NCBI GenBank assembly: GCA_964489055.1
Contig: CAZAXF010000009.1
Span: 8,121 to 72,120, forward strand
DNA length: 64,000 bases
Reading direction: 5' to 3'
Source: 66-474 sp964489055
Lineage (GTDB): Bacteria; Pseudomonadota; Gammaproteobacteria; Xanthomonadales; Rhodanobacteraceae
Made by a program: the position numbers and the translations under genes. The notes beneath the pieces are model-generated. The model was not told where the DNA came from. It did not search any database and was given only the letters and a program-made list of their open reading frames with translations. Positions 58,749 to 64,000 of this stretch are shown in pieces. How positions within the stretch are numbered: position 1 is the first letter of the stretch; the number at the start of each line of letters is the position of its first letter.

Positions 58749-59525
58749 ATGCAGCCACTGATAGCCACCAACCCCGGCAGGGAGCTGTGCGCCGGCGATC
58801 GCAGGCAACTGTTTTCGCTGGGCGAAAACCTGCTGTCGCTGAGCAGTCGCGACGACCTGGCCGACTGTCTGGACCGCCTGCGCGCCTGGCTCGATGTCAG
58901 CGAGATCGTGGTCGCGACGGGCACGGTCGGGAATCTCCCCGAGGCCCGGGTGGTCGGTTCCGGCCACGACGCGGAGTGGATGAAGCTCTACCTGCGCGAA
59001 CGGTTCGTGCTGGTGGATCCGATCGTGAGCGCGATCCTGCACGGACAGCGCTTCGTCAATCGTGCGCGCGCCACGGACAACGGCAAGGCGCTGGTTCGGC
59101 GCGCGCGCAACGGCCCCACGCTGGAGCGCTTCCTGGAAGCGGCGCGGGACCACGGGCGCCTGGGCTACGGGTTTGCCAGTGGCGTGGTGTTCAACGACCG
59201 CATGGCGCTCTGCTCGGTGGTCACCGGTCCGGGCCGCAGCCATTCGCAGGCACCGCTGATCATGGGCGCGTTGCGCCCGATGCTGTACCCGGCGTTGATG
59301 CGCGTGCTGCAGCGCGAACCGGTCGTCCCGGACCTCAGCGAGCGCGAGCTGGCGATCCTCGAATGGCTGGCCAGCGGCTACAACGACATCCAGATTGCCG
59401 AGGCGCTGTCGATTTCCACCTCGACGGTGCGTTTCCACCTCGGCAACGTGTTCGAGAAGCTCGGCGCGCGCAACCGCTGCCACGCCGTGGCCATCGGCTT
59501 CCAGTCGGGGCTGCTGCAGCGCTGA
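58749..59525 (+). CDS. LuxR-type regulator with autoinducer-binding domain
   Basis: A 258-residue regulator. The N-terminal domain retains Trp77, Tyr81, Asp90 and Pro91 (EWMKLYLRERFVLVDP), equivalent to TraR W57, Y61, D70 and P71 with exact spacing. The position of TraR W85 is Asn/Arg (RFVNRARA), so the pocket is altered. The C-terminal GerE helix-turn-helix is LSERELAILEWLASGYNDIQ through STSTVRFHLGNVFEKLGARN. No luxI homologue is within the window: a solo regulator sensing a foreign or non-AHL ligand is inferred. The ribosome site agagggttgcacc fixes the start. It probably acts at the lux-box-like site 54758-54777. Confidence 0.88.
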   Translation: MQPLIATNPGRELCAGDRRQLFSLGENLLSLSSRDDLADCLDRLRAWLDVSEIVVATGTVGNLPEARVVGSGHDAEWMKLYLRERFVLVDPIVSAILHGQRFVNRARATDNGKALVRRARNGPTLERFLEAARDHGRLGYGFASGVVFNDRMALCSVVTGPGRSHSQAPLIMGALRPMLYPALMRVLQREPVVPDLSERELAILEWLASGYNDIQIAEALSISTSTVRFHLGNVFEKLGARNRCHAVAIGFQSGLLQR

Positions 59526-59571
59526 CCGCCGGCGGCGCAGCCCGGTTCAGCACGTCCGGGGCCGGAACGAA

Positions 59572-61713
59572 ATGACCGTCCCCTCCCGACGCCGCTATCG
59601 CGACAGTCGCCAGCGCATGCTGGTCGACATGCACATCCCCGACCACGACCGGCGGTTCCTGCAAAGCTACGATCCGGCCGCGTTGATCGACCAGCTGGCG
59701 GCGACCGGCGCGGATGGATTGATGCTGTACGTCCAGTCCCACACCGGGCTCTGCCTGTGGCCCACGGTGACCGGGCAGCAGCACCGCGCCCTGGCAGGCA
59801 CCGATCCGGTCGCCCGCGTGCTCGAGCGCGCCGAGCACCATGGCCTGCCGGCCTGCGCCTACTACAGCGTCCAGTTCAACAACTGGGCCGCGCAGCGGCA
59901 CCCGGACTGGCGGCTGCAGCCGGCGGCCGAGGCGTTGATCGGCGGCGGCTTGCTGCAGCGGGCGCGTTACGGCCTGTGCTGCCTGAACCATCCCGACTAC
60001 CGCCGCTTCGTGTTCGACCAGCTGGCCGAGGTCGTGACCGGGTATGCCTTCGATGCCGTGTTCTTCGACATGCTGTGGTGGATGTCGGTATGCGTCTGCC
60101 GTCATTGCCGGGAACGCTGCCTGGCCGAAACCGGCCGGGCGTTGCCGGAGACCATCGACTGGTTCGATCCCGGCTGGTGCCGTTTCCAGGCCGCGCGCGA
60201 GCGCTGGGTGGCCGAATTCGCCATCGCGATCCGTGAGCACGTCCGCAGGCTGCGCCCGGGCACCGACGTCTATCTCAACTTCGCGCTGGGCCTGGCCAAC
60301 TGGACGCGCGGCGTCGGCTTTGCCTCGGCACAGGGCCACGATTTCCTGGGGGGCGACTTCTACGGTGGCGCGGCCGAGCAGTTGCTGGTCTCGCGCCTGA
60401 TGCTGAATTTGTCGCCCGGCCAGCCGGTCGAATTCATGACCACGGTGGCCGCCAACCTGGCCGAACACGAGCAGCTCAAGCCTGCGCGGACCCTTGCCCT
60501 GCAGAACCTCACCGCCACCGCGTTCGGCGCCGCGTTCCTGATGATCGCGGCGCTGGACCCCGATGGCGGCATCAATCCCGCCGCGCTCGAGCGTTGCCGG
60601 GACGGCTTCGCGCAAGCGCGGCCGTTCCTTGACTGCGTCGGCGGCGAGCCGGTCGAGGACATCGCGGTGCACTGCAGCGACGCGTCAAAGATGAGCTTTA
60701 CCGACAATGGCAAACCCCTGGCCGAAGCACCCTTCGACACGCCGTTCGAGTATCCGCATCTCAAGGCGCTGACGGGTGTCTGCGCCAAGCTGCAGCGCGC
60801 GCACCTGCCTTTCGGGGTCATCACGCGCAGGCAGCTTGCGGACCTTTCGCGCTACCGGGTCGTGGTGCTGCCCGACGTGCTGCGCATGGACCAAGGGGAA
60901 GTGTCCGCCATTCGCGAGTACGTGCGCGGTGGCGGCCGCGTTTATGCCTCGGCGCACACCTCGCTGACCGGCAGCGGCGGCACGCGCCACCGCGACTTCG
61001 CCCTGGCCGAGGTGTTCGGCTGCCATTTCCAGCAGACCGAGACTGGTCTGATGGTGCATCTGGAACCCGCGGCCGGCATCGGTCCGGACGCCCTCGCCGG
61101 ACAACGCATGCTCAGCCATTGGGTGGGGCCGGAAAGACAGCCGGCGGTGCTGCGCGTCACCGGCGACCCGGATGCCGAAGTCCTGATGCGGCTGAACCTG
61201 CCGTACGGCTACCCCGGCCGCGGCAGCCTGGACGGCAACGACTGGGCCAGCATCCACAGCTCGCCACCGTGGCAATCGACCGCGTACCCGGGCGTCGTGC
61301 GCAACCGTTTCGGCAGCGGGCAGGCCGTGTACAGTGCGGCCACCCTCGAAGCCGGCGACAGCGCCGCCCACGAGGCCTTGTTCGTCCACCTCGTGCGCCT
61401 GCTGGGCGAGGATGACTGGTCGATCAGCTGCGAAGCCGGCACGCACATCTGGATGAGCGCGTTCCGGCAGCCGGAAAGCCGGCGCTGGATCCTGAGCTTC
61501 CTGCACCATTGCGAAGAGGAACCCGCGCCCCTGCCGGCACCGGTCACGTTCCGGTTGCGCGAAGTCGATGGCATACGCTGGACCAGGCTGGCGACCGTGC
61601 CGCAGGGCAGGGCACTCGACTTCACGCGCCGGGACGGCCGCATCGTCTGTACCTTCCAGCCGCAAGGCACCCTGACGATGATTGCCGCCAGCTACTCCCC
61701 GCCGACCGACTGA
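59572..61713 (+). CDS. GHL6-type putative glycoside hydrolase
   Basis: A 713-residue protein. The N-terminal TIM-barrel part resembles hypothetical glycosyl hydrolase 6: SYDPAALIDQLAATGADGLM, CAYYSVQFNNWAAQRHPDW, and FDAVFFDMLWWMSVCVCRHC with a possible acidic catalytic residue in VFFDML. From about residue 400 a beta-galactosidase-trimerisation-like domain follows (RYRVVVLPDVLRMDQGEVSA, YVRGGGRVYASAHTSL). No signal peptide. Substrate specificity has not been settled for this family; fucosides, galactosides or rhamnosides are possible. It lies 46 bp after luxR, in the right arm. Confidence 0.7.
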   Translation: MTVPSRRRYRDSRQRMLVDMHIPDHDRRFLQSYDPAALIDQLAATGADGLMLYVQSHTGLCLWPTVTGQQHRALAGTDPVARVLERAEHHGLPACAYYSVQFNNWAAQRHPDWRLQPAAEALIGGGLLQRARYGLCCLNHPDYRRFVFDQLAEVVTGYAFDAVFFDMLWWMSVCVCRHCRERCLAETGRALPETIDWFDPGWCRFQAARERWVAEFAIAIREHVRRLRPGTDVYLNFALGLANWTRGVGFASAQGHDFLGGDFYGGAAEQLLVSRLMLNLSPGQPVEFMTTVAANLAEHEQLKPARTLALQNLTATAFGAAFLMIAALDPDGGINPAALERCRDGFAQARPFLDCVGGEPVEDIAVHCSDASKMSFTDNGKPLAEAPFDTPFEYPHLKALTGVCAKLQRAHLPFGVITRRQLADLSRYRVVVLPDVLRMDQGEVSAIREYVRGGGRVYASAHTSLTGSGGTRHRDFALAEVFGCHFQQTETGLMVHLEPAAGIGPDALAGQRMLSHWVGPERQPAVLRVTGDPDAEVLMRLNLPYGYPGRGSLDGNDWASIHSSPPWQSTAYPGVVRNRFGSGQAVYSAATLEAGDSAAHEALFVHLVRLLGEDDWSISCEAGTHIWMSAFRQPESRRWILSFLHHCEEEPAPLPAPVTFRLREVDGIRWTRLATVPQGRALDFTRRDGRIVCTFQPQGTLTMIAASYSPPTD

Positions 61714-62666
61714 TGGCCGGGTGACAGGCTTTTCCTGATGGCTTCGCCAGCCTCGCGCAGCGCGCGGCGCGCGGTCGGGCTGGTCAGCGTGAACTGGGTA
61801 AAGCCATGCACCACGCCCGGATACTCGACAAAGCTCACCGGCACATCCGCGCGCTGCAACCGGTCGCGCAATTGCCGGCTGTCATCGCGCAGCGGATCGA
61901 GGCCGGCGGCGTTCAGGAACGCCGGCGGCAAGCCCGTCAAGTCGGCCAGCAATGGCACCACCAACGGATCGCGTTGTGCATTGGTCCCGGCGTAGGCGTC
62001 GAGGAAGCGCCGCATGTGCACCAGCGGGCCGCTGAATTCGGGCTTCCCGAACAGGCGGTCGGACTCGGTGCTGCGGTCGCTGCCGTACACGCCGTACATC
62101 AGCACCAGCAGGGCGGGTGATGCCAAGCCCCGGTCGCGCAGCGCCAGCGCCGCGCCCAGTGCGATGTTGGCCCCGGCGGAGGCGCCGCCCAGCGCCAGTG
62201 CCCCGGGTACACCGCCGAGTTCATGCGCGTGGGCATGCAACCAGCCGAACGCGGCGACGGTGTCCTCCAGCGCCGCCGGAAATGGATGTTCCGGGGCCAG
62301 GCGATAATCCAGCGACACGATCCGGGCGCCGCTTGCAAGCGCCAGCACACGCAGCGCGCGATCCTCGGTGTCCAGATCGCCGATCACCCAGCCGCCGCCG
62401 TGCAGGTACAGCAGCAACGGCGCCGGCGAGCGGCCGTGCGGATCGTAAAGGCGTGCGCGCCGTGTCCCCGCACCGCCCGGCACATCGAGCTCGCGCACCG
62501 CGTGCAATGCAGGTGGATCTCGGTTCCAGGGGTCGAACATCGCCGCGGCACGTTCGCGCATCGCGACAAATGACGGCGGCGAACCCGTGCCGCGCGTGGC
62601 CGCTTCGCGCATGCCCTCGATGATCGGCAACATCGCCGGTTCGATGGAAACCTCGTCCGAGCCCAT
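61692..62666 (-). CDS. HSL-family alpha/beta hydrolase (esterase)
   Basis: A 324-residue carboxylesterase of the hormone-sensitive-lipase family (bacterial family IV). The oxyanion motif HGGG lies in LLYLHGGGWVIGD, the nucleophile in GGASAGANIALGAAL, the acid in AGLDPLRDD and the His in GVVHGFTQF. No signal peptide, so it acts in the cytoplasm. It converges on and overlaps the GHL6 gene by 22 bp. A role in removing acyl groups from imported glycosides fits the locus, but it is outside the operons controlled from 54.7 kb. Confidence 0.92.
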   Translation of the reverse strand: MGSDEVSIEPAMLPIIEGMREAATRGTGSPPSFVAMRERAAAMFDPWNRDPPALHAVRELDVPGGAGTRRARLYDPHGRSPAPLLLYLHGGGWVIGDLDTEDRALRVLALASGARIVSLDYRLAPEHPFPAALEDTVAAFGWLHAHAHELGGVPGALALGGASAGANIALGAALALRDRGLASPALLVLMYGVYGSDRSTESDRLFGKPEFSGPLVHMRRFLDAYAGTNAQRDPLVVPLLADLTGLPPAFLNAAGLDPLRDDSRQLRDRLQRADVPVSFVEYPGVVHGFTQFTLTSPTARRALREAGEAIRKSLSPGHQSVGGE

Positions 62667-62931
62667 GGCCCCTCTGCGCGGCTTGCCCCGTGAGCAACGG
62701 GGCGGATTCTTCCATGGAAGTGTAGTCGGTCATGGCGGGCAGTTGCGGCGGGTCGTTGGCCACTGCGAGCGACGGAACGTCAACCAATACCCGACGATGC
62801 TCGATGTGGAGCGCGCTGCTTCGGCACGTTGGATTTCCGCAAGTACGCGACGGAGGCATTTGCGATTTCGACAGCGAGGAAGAGTTTGATGCGTCCGCAG
62901 GCTGGTACGTGCGCGCGAGGTGTGATCGCGG
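62667..62931. other. Intergenic region before higBA
   Basis: About 265 bp between divergent genes. It contains short open frames on both strands without recognisable products. No repeat-family member was found. Confidence 0.35.
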
Positions 62932-62960
62932 TTGCATGCTGTATACCATGACGATACACT
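62932..62960 (+). promoter_or_regulatory. higBA promoter with operator
   Basis: -35 TTGCAT at 62932-62937, a 17-base spacer, and -10 TACACT at 62955-62960, six bases before the higB ATG, so the transcript would have almost no leader. The spacer holds tgtat-N9-ataca (62940-62958), overlapping the -10 box. This suits autorepression by HigA, as known for the family. Confidence 0.55.
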
Positions 62961-62966
62961 GCATCC

Positions 62967-63245
62967 ATGATCCGATCCTTCCGGCACAAGGGCATCGAGA
63001 CCTTTTTTCGTACCGGCAGGGCTTCGGGCATACAAGCGAAGCACGCCAAGCGGCTGCGGCTGCAATTGGAAGCGCTCAATCGTGCCAGCGGACCGCACGA
63101 CATGGCGGCGCCGGGCTGGAAACTGCACCCGCTGCATGGTCGGCTTGCCGGGCATTGGGCGGTGTCGGTCAGTGGCAATTGGCGGCTTACCTTCACGTTC
63201 GAGAACGGAAATGCGGCGCTTGTGAACTATCAGGACTACCACTGA
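62967..63245 (+). CDS. higB: HigB-family toxin (RelE/ParE superfamily)
   Basis: A 92-residue ribosome-dependent mRNA interferase. IRSFRHKGIETFFRTGRASG, LQLEALNRASGPHDMAAPGW, KLHPLHGRLAGHWAVSVSGN and WRLTFTFENGNAALVNYQDY are the family blocks in order, with basic residues near the C-terminus in the usual place. It is intact. The toxin gene precedes the antitoxin gene with a 10-bp gap, the order characteristic of higBA. Confidence 0.95.
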   Translation: MIRSFRHKGIETFFRTGRASGIQAKHAKRLRLQLEALNRASGPHDMAAPGWKLHPLHGRLAGHWAVSVSGNWRLTFTFENGNAALVNYQDYH

Positions 63246-63255
63246 GGAAACCATC

Positions 63256-63549
63256 ATGGCTCGCATGCACAATCCCCCGCACCCCGGCGAAGTATTGCGC
63301 GAGTGGCTGACCGGCATCACCGTTACCGAAGCTGCTAGGCGGCTGGGGGTATCACGCGTGGCGTTGTCACGCGTGCTGAACGGTTCCGCAGCCGTCAGCG
63401 CGGACATGGACTTGCGGCTTTCCAAGGCCTTGCACACCACGCCGGGGTTCTGGCACGCCATGCAGGGCGACTACGACATGTGGCAAGCGCAACGCCGGTT
63501 CCACGCGAAGGTACGCCCGATAGTCGACGCGCCGCGTGAAGCCGCGTGA
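63256..63549 (+). CDS. higA: HigA-family antitoxin
   Basis: A 97-residue helix-turn-helix protein. HNPPHPGEVLREWLTGITVT opens it; EAARRLGVSRVALSRVLNGS is the DNA-binding helix-turn-helix. ALHTTPGFWHAMQGDYDMW follows. It neutralises HigB by direct binding and represses the operon. The gene has the ribosome site gaggaaaccatc. Confidence 0.95.
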   Translation: MARMHNPPHPGEVLREWLTGITVTEAARRLGVSRVALSRVLNGSAAVSADMDLRLSKALHTTPGFWHAMQGDYDMWQAQRRFHAKVRPIVDAPREAA

Positions 63550-63568
63550 TCGATACTGCCAACGCGTA

Positions 63569-63804
63569 GCGGAGAGGGTGGGATGGTTCGGCCCGTCCCT
63601 GGGCCTCACCCCTCGCTGCGCTCGGGGCCAGCCCGCAGCCTGCCCCGGACTTGATCCGGGGGCTGTCCAATTTTGTTCCTGACAAAATTGTCGACGACGA
63701 AGGCAGGACGCCGGAGTCGAACATCGGCGTAGCCGATGGCCCGAAGGGCGAGGCACAGGAAGTGCCGAGTAGCCCGGGTGGGTTCGTCCACACCACCCCC
63801 ACCA
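63569..63804. repeat. Structured repeat, copy 1
   Basis: Begins gcggagagggtgggatggtt and includes tcacccctcgctgcgctcgg, a hairpin caattttgt-tcctg-acaaaattg (63668-63690), ggcaggacgccggagtcgaa and catcggc-gta-gccgatg. It differs from copy 2 mainly by about 27 extra bases containing ccccggacttgatccgggg. No coding function is supported. Confidence 0.75.
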
Positions 63805-63848
63805 CCAGAAACACAAAACGCCCCTTGCGGGGCGTCTTGCGTTTCTGG
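63805..63848 (-). terminator. Intrinsic terminator on the minus strand
   Basis: acgcccc-ttgc-ggggcgt (63818-63835) nested in ccagaaac ... gtttctgg. On the minus strand the stem is followed by ttttgtgttt. It would terminate a transcript coming from the right, directly after a tRNA-Ser 3'-end-like sequence. Confidence 0.7.
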
Positions 63849-64000
63849 CGGAGAGGGTGGGATGGTTCGGCCCGTCCCTGGGCCTCACCCCTCGCTGCGC
63901 TCGGGGCCAGCCCTTCGGCTGTCCGAATTCGCTCCCGGCGAATTCGTCGACGACGAAGGCAGGACGCCGGAGTCGAACATCGGCGTAGCCGATGGCCCGA
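63846..64000. repeat. Structured repeat, copy 2, with tRNA-Ser 3'-end-like start
   Basis: Starts tggcggagagggtgggat (63846-63863), identical to the reverse complement of a tRNA-Ser 3' end including CCA, but the T-loop sequence is replaced by ggttcggccc. Then comes the same repeat as at 63569, with the hairpin cgaattcgc-tcccg-gcgaattcg (63924-63946). It is cut by the window end. Confidence 0.7.

Noticed and set aside
57072..59483. 803-codon minus-strand open frame
   Set aside because: It runs antisense across the GPH transporter and luxR, whose products have clear family motifs; composition is typical of a shadow.
49532..62666. A luxI-type AHL synthase in the locus
   Set aside because: No frame in the region or the rest of the window carries LuxI motifs.
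63846..63863. Complete tRNA-Ser gene
   Set aside because: Only the 3' 18 bases are present; the T-loop and the rest of the cloverleaf are missing.
63395..63888. Minus-strand frames over the terminal repeats
   Set aside because: They arise from repeat sequence and overlap higA antisense; similar spurious proteins are expected from every copy of the repeat.

Overview
This is a high-GC chromosomal window from a gammaproteobacterium, most likely of the Xanthomonadales and probably the Rhodanobacteraceae. The assignment rests on the gene set (urocanase, Aquifex-type aconitase, POT peptide permease, GreB, DUF979-DUF969-pxp cluster, many TonB/lipoprotein genes) and on the many palindromic GC-rich intergenic repeats. 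No rRNA gene, complete tRNA gene, CRISPR array or intact insertion sequence was seen.

Layout. 1-9 kb: end of hutU, a TolB/FlgO-like TPR membrane protein, a TMEM175-type channel, lytic transglycosylase MltF, a methyltransferase, a thioesterase, a GNAT protein and aconitase. 9-18.3 kb: POT peptide transporter, an 84-bp tandem repeat, VOC protein, GMC oxidoreductase, zinc alcohol dehydrogenase, YajD-type HNH protein, a beta-propeller lipoprotein, and an alpha/beta hydrolase divergent from a MarR regulator. 18.5-20.2 kb: a small integron remnant. It has a truncated integron integrase, an attI-like core site, a CPBP-protease cassette ending in a recognisable attC, and a MAPEG cassette; both cassettes look lower in GC than their surroundings. 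20.4-24.5 kb: a protein made of eleven 22-residue amphipathic repeats behind a strong sigma-70-like promoter, then small membrane and exported proteins, a decayed msrA fragment and a DUF4242 protein. 24.5-37 kb: a STAND ATPase with TPRs, msrA and msrB, RidA, a sulfotransferase-aminotransferase pair, a penicillin-acylase family enzyme, DUF2147, apbC/mrp, dcd and a lipoprotein.

37.2-42.3 kb is a six-gene minus-strand cluster: pxpB-pxpC-pxpA-DUF969-DUF979-pcp. It reads as a complete pyroglutamate route. Pcp releases 5-oxoproline from peptides, PxpABC hydrolyses it to glutamate, and the two membrane proteins are good candidates for its transporter. 42.5-49.3 kb holds a dienelactone hydrolase, exported proteins, greB with a membrane-protein partner, and a MltD-type transglycosylase.

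49.5-62.7 kb is the most striking unit, a glycoside-utilisation locus of two divergent arms. The left arm is a dienelactone-hydrolase-family enzyme, a GH78 alpha-L-rhamnosidase and an acyl-CoA ligase. The right arm is a TonB-dependent receptor, a GPH-family sugar transporter, a LuxR-type regulator with an autoinducer-binding domain, and a GHL6-type putative glycosidase, with a convergent HSL-type esterase. Between the arms lies a 20-bp site matching the Vibrio fischeri lux box at 15 of 20 positions. It is placed almost symmetrically, 21 and 22 bp from a -10 hexamer on each strand. I infer that the LuxR protein controls both arms from this single site. No luxI-type synthase is in the window.

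63-64 kb: a HigBA toxin-antitoxin pair with its promoter/operator, then two copies of a structured repeat carrying a tRNA-Ser 3'-end-like sequence and a hairpin whose stem has covaried between the copies.
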